NCBI GenBank assembly: GCA_015075515.1
Contig: JABTUE010000001.1
Coordinates: 186,001-250,000 of the forward strand
From: Planctomycetota bacterium
GTDB taxonomy: Bacteria > Planctomycetota > UBA8742 > UBA2392
Direction: 5' to 3'
Length of the DNA stretch: 64,000 nucleotides
The position numbers and the translations under genes are program-made. This document shows positions 45,557-53,867 of the stretch, piece by piece. A model generated the notes under the pieces. That model had not been told where the DNA came from. It worked only from the letters and a program-made list of their open reading frames with translations, and searched no databases. Every line of letters starts with the position of its first letter. Position 1 is the first letter of the stretch.

Positions 45557-48328
45557 ATGCGCCTGACCCTGTCCGAGATCCGCGCCAACGCCCTGGCCTT
45601 TGCCGCCCAGTGGCGCGACGCCGGCAGCGAGCGCGCCGACGCCCAGAGCTTCTGGACGGAACTGTTTGCTGTGTTCGGCATCCGGCGCCGCAGTGTGGCC
45701 AGCTTTGAGGCCAGGGTGCGCAATCTGGGCCGGGGCTATGACCGCATTGACGTCTTCTGGCCCGGCAAAATGCTGGGCGAGCACAAAAGCCGCGGTGAAG
45801 ACCTGGGCAAGGCCGCCAGCCAGGCCTTCCGGTACGTCCAGTTGCTGACGGGCGAGGGCCGGCACGACGAACTGCCACGCCACATCGTGGTGTCCGATTT
45901 TGCCCGCATTGTCATCTACGATCTGGAATCCGAAACGCCCGGCACGCCGGTGGCCGAGGTCGAAACCGCCCGGCTTGCGGAGAACATCCGCTGTTTTGAC
46001 TTTCTGTCGGGCTACCAGTCGCGGCCCGTGGATCCCGAAGACCCGGTCAACACCCGCGCTGTAGAACTGCTGGGCGAACTGCATGACGCGCTGGAACGGG
46101 GCGGCTACGCCGGCCACGCCCTGGAGCGTTTTCTGGTGCGCGTGCTGTTCTGCCTGTTTGCCGACGACACGGGCATCTTCGAAGCCGACACGTTCAAGAT
46201 TCTGGTGGAGAACACGCGCGAGGAAGGCGGCGATCTGGGCCCGGCGCTGGCCAACCTGTTCAAGGTGCTCGATACACCGCAGGACCGGCGCCAGCAGAAC
46301 CTGCCCGACGAACTGAAGGCCCTGCCCTTTGTCAACGGCGAGCTGTTCCGCGAAGACCTGGCCTTTGCCGCGTTCGACAAGGCCATGCGCGCGGCGCTGA
46401 TCCGCGCCTGCAACTTTGACTGGGCCTGCATCAGCCCGGCCGTGTTCGGGTCGTTGTTCCAGTCGGTGATGGCCGGATCAGAGGGCAGGCGCCGGCGCCG
46501 CCAGATCGGCGCGCACTACACGTCGGAACGCGACATCATGAAAGTGATCCGGTCGCTGTTTCTGGATGCCTTGCAGGCTGAACTGGCAGCCATCGGCAAG
46601 GACCGCAGGAAACTGCTGGCCTTTCAGCGCAAGCTGGCGTCATTGAAGTTTCTGGATCCGGCCTGCGGCTGCGGCAACTTTCTGGTCGTGGCCTACCGCG
46701 AACTGCGCCTGCTGGAACTTGAGGTGATGCGCCTGCTGTACGGCAACGGCGGTGTCCAGCGCGTGACGCAGATTGATTCGTTGATGATGGTGGACGTGGA
46801 CCAGATGCACGGCATTGAGATCGAGGAATGGCCGGCGCGCATCGCCGAAGTCGCCATGTGGCTGATAGACCACCAGATGAACCAGAAGGTCGGCCGGGCG
46901 TTTGGCGAGCCGGTGCTGCGCCTGCCGCTGCGCAAGGGTGCCAGGATTCTGCACGGCAACGCCCTGCGCGCCGACTGGAACAGCGTGCTGCCCGCGGCCC
47001 AGTGTTCGTATGTGCTGGGCAACCCGCCATTTGTGGGCGCGAAGTTCCAGACGCCGGCCCAGCGCCAGGACATGCAGACGGTGTGCGACCGCGTCAAAAA
47101 CTTCGGTCTGCTGGACTATGTCTGCGCCTGGTATGTCAAGGCGTCGGAATACATCAGGGGCACGAAAATCCGCTGCGCCTTTGTGTCCACGAACTCAATT
47201 ACCCAGGGCGAACAGGTGGGTGTGCTGTGGCCTGAACTGTTTCGGCGCGGCATCAAGATCCACTTTGCCCACCGCACGTTCCCGTGGGAAAGCGAAGCGC
47301 GCGGCAAGGCCCATGTTCACGTGGTGATCATCGGCTTTGGCCAGGGCGCGGCCAACGGCCGCAGAATTTACGAGTACGGAGAAGACGGGGGCGAGCCGAC
47401 AGTCGCGACCGTGGCCAACATCAGCCCGTATCTGGTGGGCGGGCCCGACGTCGCCATTGCCAACCGGTCGAAACCCCTGTGCGAAGCGCCGGAGATCGGC
47501 ATTGGCAACAAGCCGATTGACGGCGGCAATTATCTGTTCACTGACACCCAGAGGCGTGCCTTTGTGCGACAGGAACCTGCGGCCAAAAAGTACTTCCGGC
47601 CCTGGTACGGTTCTGAGGAATTCATCAATGGGGGGCGTCGTTGGTGCCTGTGGCTTGGCGAGACCACACCTGAGGAGATACGGGGTATGCCGCTGGTGCG
47701 CCAGCGTGTTGAGAACGTCAAGAAGTACCGACAGGCCAGCAAGAGCGCGCCAACACGTGAGCTGGCCAAGTTTCCGACACGCTTCCACGTTCAGAACATG
47801 CCCTCAAGGCGCTACATGGTGATTCCCGGCGTGTCGTCGGAGAAGCGCAACTACATACCAATGGGTTTTCTTCGTCCTCTCGATATCGCCAGCAACCTGC
47901 TGAACGTCATTCCCGACGCCACTCTTTACCACTTCGGTGTCCTGACCAGCGAAATGCACATGGCCTGGGTGCGTCAGGTGTGCGGACGGCTTGAGTCGCG
48001 TTTCCGCTACTCCAACAAGCTGGTCTACAACAACTTTCCCTGGCCCCAGAACCCATCACCCAAACGCAAGGCCGCCGTCGAGGCCGCCGCACAGCAGGTG
48101 CTGGATATCCGCGCAAAATGGAAAGGCCAGACACTGGCCGATCTGTACGACCCGCTGGCCGCGCCCCCCGACCTGGTCAAGGCCCACCGGGTTCTGGACC
48201 GCGCCGTGGACCGTTGTTATCGCGCCCAGCCCTTTGCCGGCGAGCGCGCCCGCGTGGAGTACCTGTTTGATCTGTACCAGAAGCTGACCCAGCCGCTGTT
48301 GCCAACGCGAGCGCGCCGACGCGCCTGA
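45557..48328 (+). CDS. MmeI-like (type IIL) single-chain restriction-modification enzyme
   Basis: 923 aa, the length typical of MmeI relatives, which cut DNA and methylate adenine with one polypeptide. The N-terminal PD-(D/E)xK nuclease shows D68 and E-x-K in RIDVFWPGKMLGEHKS. A helical spacer comes next, then the gamma-class N6-adenine methyltransferase with SAM motif LDPACGCGNFL (about 373-383) and catalytic NPPF (LGNPPFVG). The target recognition domain lies at about 620-820, followed by a helical C-terminus. All motifs look intact. It is a stand-alone gene with a -10-like TAGAAT 9 nt before the ATG and no SD. The recognition sequence cannot be read from the protein here. Confidence 0.92.
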   Translation: MRLTLSEIRANALAFAAQWRDAGSERADAQSFWTELFAVFGIRRRSVASFEARVRNLGRGYDRIDVFWPGKMLGEHKSRGEDLGKAASQAFRYVQLLTGEGRHDELPRHIVVSDFARIVIYDLESETPGTPVAEVETARLAENIRCFDFLSGYQSRPVDPEDPVNTRAVELLGELHDALERGGYAGHALERFLVRVLFCLFADDTGIFEADTFKILVENTREEGGDLGPALANLFKVLDTPQDRRQQNLPDELKALPFVNGELFREDLAFAAFDKAMRAALIRACNFDWACISPAVFGSLFQSVMAGSEGRRRRRQIGAHYTSERDIMKVIRSLFLDALQAELAAIGKDRRKLLAFQRKLASLKFLDPACGCGNFLVVAYRELRLLELEVMRLLYGNGGVQRVTQIDSLMMVDVDQMHGIEIEEWPARIAEVAMWLIDHQMNQKVGRAFGEPVLRLPLRKGARILHGNALRADWNSVLPAAQCSYVLGNPPFVGAKFQTPAQRQDMQTVCDRVKNFGLLDYVCAWYVKASEYIRGTKIRCAFVSTNSITQGEQVGVLWPELFRRGIKIHFAHRTFPWESEARGKAHVHVVIIGFGQGAANGRRIYEYGEDGGEPTVATVANISPYLVGGPDVAIANRSKPLCEAPEIGIGNKPIDGGNYLFTDTQRRAFVRQEPAAKKYFRPWYGSEEFINGGRRWCLWLGETTPEEIRGMPLVRQRVENVKKYRQASKSAPTRELAKFPTRFHVQNMPSRRYMVIPGVSSEKRNYIPMGFLRPLDIASNLLNVIPDATLYHFGVLTSEMHMAWVRQVCGRLESRFRYSNKLVYNNFPWPQNPSPKRKAAVEAAAQQVLDIRAKWKGQTLADLYDPLAAPPDLVKAHRVLDRAVDRCYRAQPFAGERARVEYLFDLYQKLTQPLLPTRARRRA

Positions 48329-48373
48329 AACCGGGCGCGGCGCGAACCGGGTGACCACGGGTTCAGCGCCCCG

Positions 48374-48820
48374 TCAGGCCCGGCGCTTGACGCTGATTTT
48401 GGGCGGGGCCTTGACCGGCGTGCGCACGAACTCCAGCCGGAAGGTTTCGTTGGTGCCCAGGCGCATCTCAATCGGACCCTTGTGCAGGCCCAGAATCTGG
48501 TCGCGGCCTTCGACTTTCCTGCCGTTGAGAAACGTGCCGTGCTTGGACAGGTCCTGGATAAAGATGGTCTTGGCGTCGGGAAACTCGATCTTCACGTGCT
48601 TGCCGCTGACGGTCAGCAGGTGTTCTTTCTTGCCGCCGCCGCCCCTGAAAGGTTTCTTTTCGCTGGGTTTGTCGTCGGGCACTTCCTTGCTGTCGAGGCG
48701 GAAGTTGCACTCGCGCGAACGGCCGATCACGGCCGTGCCGCCTTCTTCAATGGAAAACTCCTTGCCGCGCGAGTAGCCGGCAATGCCCGTAAGCCGGATA
48801 CTCAGGATTTCACTCGCCAT
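48374..48820 (-). CDS. FHA-domain protein
   Basis: 148 aa, almost entirely one forkhead-associated domain. Phosphothreonine-binding residues sit in VIGRSRECNFRL and SGKHVKIE, and the LSKHGTFLNGRKV turn is clear. A charged Gly/Lys insert (about 50-66, KKPFRGGGGKKEH) is unusual within the domain. It probably recruits a phosphorylated partner from a Ser/Thr kinase pathway; no kinase is in the window. It is the last gene of a minus-strand cluster, 12 nt after yebC. Confidence 0.9.
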   Translation of the reverse strand: MASEILSIRLTGIAGYSRGKEFSIEEGGTAVIGRSRECNFRLDSKEVPDDKPSEKKPFRGGGGKKEHLLTVSGKHVKIEFPDAKTIFIQDLSKHGTFLNGRKVEGRDQILGLHKGPIEMRLGTNETFRLEFVRTPVKAPPKISVKRRA

Positions 48821-48832
48821 GATTGCCCCGCG

Positions 48833-49585
48833 TCAGGACTGGTTCAGTTCGTTCAGAAAGGCCTCTGGGGGTTCGTGGTTGGTAAAGATGTTCTGCACGT
48901 CGTTGTTGTCTTCCAGCGCGTCCAGCAGTTTCTGCAGCTCGCGCGCGGTTTCCAGGTCAATCGCGTTGCGCAGGTGCGGCACGTATTCCAGTTGCGCGCT
49001 TTCGGTGATGATGGCGGCCTTTTCCAGCGCCTTTTTGACCGGCTCGAATTCGGCCGGGCCGGTGGTGATGGTGTAAAACTCGTCGTCGGCCGTCAGGTCT
49101 TCGGCGCCGGCGCCCACCACCATGTCAAACAGTGCTTCTTCAGGGGCCTTGTCCTTTCGTACCACGATGATGCCCTTGCGCGAAAAGCTGTGCATCACGC
49201 TGCCCTGCGCGCCGAAGCTGCCCCCGAACTTCTCAAAGATATGCTTGATGTCGGGCGCCGTGCGGTTGCGGTTGTCGGTCAGGCACTCAATCACCATGGC
49301 CACGCCGCCGGGGCCGTAGCCCTCATAGGTCAGTTCAACCGTTTCGGGGCCCTGCAGCTCGCCGGTGCCGCGCTTGATCGCGCGGTCTATCGTGTCGGCG
49401 GGCATGTTCACCTTTTTGGCGTCATGTACGGCCATCGCCAGGCGCGAGTTGGCCCGTATGTCGCCGCCCCCCAGCCGCGCCGCCACGATGATCGCGTGGG
49501 CGGCCTTGCTCCAGGCCTTGCCGCGTTTCTTGTCGCTGGCGGCCTTGCGGTGCTTGATGTTGGCCCATTTGGAATGGCCGGCCAT
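48833..49585 (-). CDS. yebC: YebC/PmpR family protein (translation/transcription factor)
   Basis: 250 aa. It has the family start MAGHSKWANIKHRKAASDKKRGK and the acidic YEGYGPGGVAM and GSVMHSFSRKG motifs. Members were first called transcription regulators; TACO1/YebC proteins are now linked to translation of polyproline tracts, which would suit this proline-rich proteome. ATG 49585 has GGAG 8 nt upstream. Confidence 0.95.
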   Translation of the reverse strand: MAGHSKWANIKHRKAASDKKRGKAWSKAAHAIIVAARLGGGDIRANSRLAMAVHDAKKVNMPADTIDRAIKRGTGELQGPETVELTYEGYGPGGVAMVIECLTDNRNRTAPDIKHIFEKFGGSFGAQGSVMHSFSRKGIIVVRKDKAPEEALFDMVVGAGAEDLTADDEFYTITTGPAEFEPVKKALEKAAIITESAQLEYVPHLRNAIDLETARELQKLLDALEDNNDVQNIFTNHEPPEAFLNELNQS

Positions 49586-49688
49586 GGGTGGTTCTCCGTG
49601 GTGCGGTGTCGCGGCAGCTAACGTAAGTTCCGGGCGGGGGTCTGGAAAAGGGAAAAACCGGCCCTGTGGCGGGCCATGCGCCGCCGGC

Positions 49689-50477
49689 TCAGGCCGGGTT
49701 CCAGCCCGCAAAGGCCTGGGCCACGCCCGGCTCGTTGGTGTCGCTGACCTCATAGCGCAGCGGTGTCAGGCTGATATAGCCCTCGCGGATGGCGGTGGTG
49801 TCGTAGTCGGGGTTGTTCTGGCGGGTACGTTGGGCCTTTACGTCGTCCCACACCGGCCAGAAGTAGCGGCGGCCGTCGGGGCTTTGGCGTTCTTCAAAGT
49901 TGTCGCCCTTGACCACGGGGTTCTGGCGCGTGATGCGCACGCCCCGCATCTGTTCGACGGGGATGGCGGGGATGTTCACGTTGTACAGCCAGTCCGGGCG
50001 CGAGTGCCTGGCGTCCATCAGCCGGCGGATCAGCCCGGCGCACAGCACGTCCAGACCCTCCCATTCGATCCGGTCGGCCCAGTTGGTCAGGGAAAACGCG
50101 ATTGCCGGCACGCCGAAGCTGTGGGCCTCGGCGGCGGCGCTGACGGTGCCGGAAAAGAACACGTTCCAGCCCAGGTTGCCGCCGTGGTTGATGCCGGAAA
50201 GGCACAAATCGGGCTTGTGCTCCAGCAGCTTGATCATGGCCAGTCGCACGCAGTCGCAGGGGGTGCCCTCAACGGCAACGCGGCGCGCTTCGCCGTGGGT
50301 GCGCGGCAGTTCGCGCGCGAACACCGGCTGGTGGATGGTGATGGCGTGGCTTTGCGCGCTGTGCTGGCGTTCGGGGGCCACGACGTAAACCTCGGCGCCC
50401 AGGCGCTGGGCCGCGCGCTCCAGCATCACAATGCCCTGCGCGCCGATTCCGTCATCGTTGGTTACCAGCACCCGCAT
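49689..50477 (-). CDS. surE: 5'/3'-nucleotidase SurE
   Basis: 262 aa. It is a metal-dependent phosphatase acting on nucleoside monophosphates and short polyphosphates. Metal-binding VTNDDGIGAQG is at residues 5-15, and SGINHGGNLG holds the conserved Asn. ATG 50477 overlaps the stop of the upstream peptidase gene by one base (TGATG), indicating coupling. AAGGA lies just upstream. An upstream frame extension to 51242 is not part of the gene. Confidence 0.96.
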   Translation of the reverse strand: MRVLVTNDDGIGAQGIVMLERAAQRLGAEVYVVAPERQHSAQSHAITIHQPVFARELPRTHGEARRVAVEGTPCDCVRLAMIKLLEHKPDLCLSGINHGGNLGWNVFFSGTVSAAAEAHSFGVPAIAFSLTNWADRIEWEGLDVLCAGLIRRLMDARHSRPDWLYNVNIPAIPVEQMRGVRITRQNPVVKGDNFEERQSPDGRRYFWPVWDDVKAQRTRQNNPDYDTTAIREGYISLTPLRYEVSDTNEPGVAQAFAGWNPA

Positions 50478-52480
50478 CAGGATCCTTTCTTCAGGCCAGC
50501 CACGCGACGGCCAAGCTCGGGCGCCAGTCTGTCCAGCCCCGCGGCCAGCCCGGCCAGGGGCTCGGAATCGCCGGCCAGCAGCCTGCGCAGCAGGGATACG
50601 TTGTCGCCCGAGGCCAGATGCCACACCACCGCCCAGCCGGCGGCGTAGTTGGCCCGGATCGCGGCCGGAACGTAGAAATCCGCGCCTTTTGCGGCCAGCG
50701 CGCGGCGCAAAGATTCGGGGCAAAGATCCAGGCCGTCGGCGAACTCTTCGGGCAGACGGTCGTAGTTCATGGCGCCGCGGTCCACGCGGCCGGCCGACAG
50801 GTACACGGCCATGCCTTCGTTCAGCCAGCGCGGGGCGTCCTTGCCGCCGGGTGTGGTTGCAAACGCCAGATGCCACAGCTCGTGCACCAGCGTGCGCAGC
50901 AGTTCGTCTTCGCCAAAGCCGCGGCAGGCCAGAACCGTGGGCTTGCCCTCGATGCCGGCGGGCAGGTACATGCCCGCCACGTTGTCCAGCTGGTCGCCGG
51001 CCACCAGCAGCGCGGCGTTCAGGTAATCTTCGGGCCCGTTGTAGATCACCAGCGTTCCCGCAAGCTGGCGCGCGAGGTTGGGCAGCCAGACGCGGAACTT
51101 TTCCAGGTACGGTTCCAGCCGCGCTGTCAGCACCGCCAATTGCTTGTCGGTAAGGTCGCTCAGAACGCGCAGTCCCAGCGGTCCCGCCCGCGGCGCGGGC
51201 GCCAGCGCCGCGGGTCGGGTCAGGCTGCGGGCGCTTTCGCAATACGCGCGCAGCGCCGCGTGTTCGGGCCAGGTTTTCAGCGCGGCCTCCAGCGTTGCCG
51301 CTGCGCCGCCCAGATCGCCGCGCGCGGCGGAAAGCCGCGCCGTCAACAGGGCGTGCTCGGGCTTGAGCGCGCCGGGCAGAGACGCCGCGGCCTGTGCCAG
51401 CGCGGTTTCGGCCGCTGTCGGGTTGCCCGCGCGGCGGTAAGCCTCGGCCAGCGCCAGCCGCGTGATCGGGGCCGGGGCGATCTTTTCGGCGCGGGTCAGA
51501 TACTCGCGCCCTGCAATCACGTTTCCGGCCAGCAGCGCCGCCACGCCGGCCATGTGCTGGGCCTGGGGGTTGTCCGCCAGTTCGTCGGCAATCGCGGCCA
51601 GGGCGCCGGCGCGCGGCGCGGCCTCAAGCGTCAGCGGTGCGGGGTTCAGGCGCGCCAGCGCGGCCGCAAACTGTTCGCGCTGGACCGCCGTGGCCGGGTA
51701 TTCATGGGCCCACACGCCCTGCAGCAGCCCGCCCACGGCCAGGTCGCGCAGCCGCAGCAGCGCCCGGCGCGCCGCCAGACGCCGGGCGGCATCTTCGGCC
51801 CAGCTTGCCGCAAACGCGGCATCCAGACGCAACTGACGCACGCGGGCGTGACCGTCGGACACGGCAACACCCGGCCGCACGCCGCCGTCGGTTCTGGCCG
51901 CGCCGGTCAGGTTCTGGCCGGCCGCGGCCAGGCTGATCTGGCCGCCCTGCAGCGTGACGGTCAGTTCGCAGGGAAACTCGATTTCCGCCACCTGGGCCTG
52001 GGCGCCGGGCACGGGGTTGAACCGCGCGCCGTCGCCAACCCGAAGCTGAAGCTGAAAGCTGCCGTCGCGGTTGCGCCGCAACTCGCACAGATAGTCGCGG
52101 CCCTTTTCAGGATCCAGCGCGCGCAGGTGAACCGCCAGCGTCGCCCCGCGGTCCAGCGACACGGCCAGAAAGCTCACGACCAGGCGGTCCGCGCCAAGGT
52201 CTATCGCGGCCTCGCAGGTGCGGTGCAGTTTTTCGTCGGCACGGATTTCAAGACCCGCGGCCGCGGGCACAAACCGGTCGCTGCAGTCGCCGTCGCCGCT
52301 GGAATGAAGGTCCACAAACGCCGGCAGGTCGCCGTCCAGCGCCAGTTTCAGTGTTCCGGCGCGGGGGTTGTCTGGCTCGGGCACAAAGAAGGCCGCCCCG
52401 AAGAACTCGACCGGGTCGAGTTCCTGGGCATGAAGCGGGACCAGCGGCAACAGCAGCGCCAACCACAGCAAAAGCCGCAT
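50477..52480 (-). CDS. Secreted TPR protein with gluzincin (HExxH) peptidase domain
   Basis: 667 aa. A signal peptide (1-19) is followed by a beta-sandwich-like domain (about 20-210), TPR-like helical pairs (about 300-420: AGVAALLAGNVIAGREYLTRAEKIAP, AEAYRRAGNPTAAETALAQAA) and a C-terminal metallopeptidase with HELWH (zinc ligands and Glu, about residue 535) and the third-ligand helix RWLNEGMAVYLS. The layout resembles DUF1570/peptidase MA-like proteins common in Planctomycetota. The substrate is unknown. It is coupled to surE. Confidence 0.85.
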   Translation of the reverse strand: MRLLLWLALLLPLVPLHAQELDPVEFFGAAFFVPEPDNPRAGTLKLALDGDLPAFVDLHSSGDGDCSDRFVPAAAGLEIRADEKLHRTCEAAIDLGADRLVVSFLAVSLDRGATLAVHLRALDPEKGRDYLCELRRNRDGSFQLQLRVGDGARFNPVPGAQAQVAEIEFPCELTVTLQGGQISLAAAGQNLTGAARTDGGVRPGVAVSDGHARVRQLRLDAAFAASWAEDAARRLAARRALLRLRDLAVGGLLQGVWAHEYPATAVQREQFAAALARLNPAPLTLEAAPRAGALAAIADELADNPQAQHMAGVAALLAGNVIAGREYLTRAEKIAPAPITRLALAEAYRRAGNPTAAETALAQAAASLPGALKPEHALLTARLSAARGDLGGAAATLEAALKTWPEHAALRAYCESARSLTRPAALAPAPRAGPLGLRVLSDLTDKQLAVLTARLEPYLEKFRVWLPNLARQLAGTLVIYNGPEDYLNAALLVAGDQLDNVAGMYLPAGIEGKPTVLACRGFGEDELLRTLVHELWHLAFATTPGGKDAPRWLNEGMAVYLSAGRVDRGAMNYDRLPEEFADGLDLCPESLRRALAAKGADFYVPAAIRANYAAGWAVVWHLASGDNVSLLRRLLAGDSEPLAGLAAGLDRLAPELGRRVAGLKKGS

Positions 52481-52593
52481 GCGTGCTCCCTGACCCCGGA
52501 CAGGTTATTGTACCAACGGGCGCGCGGCGGTCATGGGCCGGAAACGAAAGCCGCCGGCGCGCCGGCCGGCGGCTGTGACCCGGTGCACGCCCG

Positions 52594-53256
52594 CTAGACG
52601 CGGCGTTCTTCCAGCACCCCAAACTCCTTGCCGCCGCCTTCTTCTTCAAACCGGCTGCGGCAATGGATACAGATGCGGGTGTAGGGCATGGCGCGCAGGC
52701 GCTCAATGCTGATGTCAATGCCGCAGCTTTCGCAGATGCCGAACTTGCCGTCCTCGATCTTGTCCAGGGCGCGGCCGATTTCCTTGAGCTCTTCCGTCTC
52801 GTTCTCGATCATCGAGAGGTTGAACTCCTGCTCGTACTGCTCAAAGCTGCTGTCGGCCAGGTGGTTGGTGCTGACAATCTGGGTTTCGTCCGAAAACGCC
52901 TCGGCCTCCAGTCCTTTCACGTCGCCGATCAACTGGGCGCGGCGGCGCAGCAACTGTTCCTTGAACTCGGCCAGTTCCTGCTTGGTGGGCTTGCGGTGGT
53001 GCAGCGTGATCGGCTGCTGGCCCTTGGATTTTTCGTTGAAGCTGCGGTTGGGGGCGACTTCGGCGGCCGCGGCCTTTTTGTCCTTGTCGGCCGGGCGCTT
53101 AAGCCGGATCAGTACGCCCTTGGTGGACACCTTGACCGCGGGCTTTTCGGCCTGGGCTGCCGGCGCGGCTTTGGCCTTCTTGGCCGCCGGCTTGGCGGGT
53201 TTGGCCGCCGGGCGCTTGGCCGGCTTGGCCGCCTTCTTTGCTGCCTTCTTTGCCAT
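52594..53256 (-). CDS. DksA/TraR-type zinc-finger protein with Lys/Ala-rich N-terminal tail
   Basis: 220 aa. Residues 1-65 are a KPAKxAAKK-type basic repeat tail like histone H1 or bacterial AlgP tails. The remainder is a DksA coiled coil (about 95-165, LAEFKEQLLRRRAQLIGD) ending in a C4 zinc finger (CESCGIDISIERLRAMPYTR then CIHC). DksA proteins enter the RNA polymerase secondary channel with ppGpp. The tip residues usual for DksA (DxxDxA) are not obvious, so it may be a non-classical member. ATG 53256 was chosen from the tail start. Confidence 0.88.
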   Translation of the reverse strand: MAKKAAKKAAKPAKRPAAKPAKPAAKKAKAAPAAQAEKPAVKVSTKGVLIRLKRPADKDKKAAAAEVAPNRSFNEKSKGQQPITLHHRKPTKQELAEFKEQLLRRRAQLIGDVKGLEAEAFSDETQIVSTNHLADSSFEQYEQEFNLSMIENETEELKEIGRALDKIEDGKFGICESCGIDISIERLRAMPYTRICIHCRSRFEEEGGGKEFGVLEERRV

Positions 53257-53351
53257 GGGATTCTTCTCTTTCTGCCGCGACGCGGCCGCGGCCCGCAAAA
53301 GTGCCGCGAAATGGTAGTGGCCGTGCCCGGCCTGTCAAGCAAAGCCGTGCG

Positions 53352-53762
53352 TTATGCAAGTTCCGGCGGTGATTCAACCAGACGCCGCAGCACCGGCAGG
53401 TTCGCCTCTAGAAACTTCATTTCCAGAACCCGGCGCGGCTCCACCCAGCAATGTTCCTGGGCGTCAGGCCGGGGCCGGCTGTCCGGCTGCGGCGTGCCGA
53501 CAAAGAAGCTCACGCGCACGTTTCGCCCCGGGTATTGGGCCTCAATCGTTTCCAGCAGCCGCAGCGGCCCCGCGGCAAGCCCGATTTCTTCGGCCAGTTC
53601 GCGGCGCGCGCAGGCCTCCAGGCTTTCGCCGGGACGGCACTTGCCGCCGGGCCATTCCCACCAGCCGCCATAGTAGCCGCCCTCGGGCCGCCGGTTGATC
53701 AGCATCAGCGGTCCGTTAAACAGGATCACGGCGGCAACCTCGATTACGGCGGCGTCGGGCAT
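53352..53762 (-). CDS. Nudix hydrolase (MutT-like)
   Basis: 136 aa. The Nudix box spans residues 40-62: GGKCRPGESLEACARREL then AEEIGL. It fits GX5EX7REUXEEXGU exactly. The family hydrolyses nucleoside diphosphate-linked compounds; MutT removes 8-oxo-dGTP. The size and WWEWPGGK lead-in favour a MutT-like dNTP cleaner, but the substrate is not determined by the box. ATG 53762 lies about 100 nt from the divergent gene at 53868. Confidence 0.93.
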   Translation of the reverse strand: MPDAAVIEVAAVILFNGPLMLINRRPEGGYYGGWWEWPGGKCRPGESLEACARRELAEEIGLAAGPLRLLETIEAQYPGRNVRVSFFVGTPQPDSRPRPDAQEHCWVEPRRVLEMKFLEANLPVLRRLVESPPELA

Positions 53763-53867
53763 GGGCAAAGTCTGCCCCCGCGCGGCGCGCCGCCAAGGCC
53801 CGGCCCGGCGCTTTCTGCCGCCGCCGCGGGCGCTATGGTCGTACAATCAGGGCGGGCAGGAACGCCG

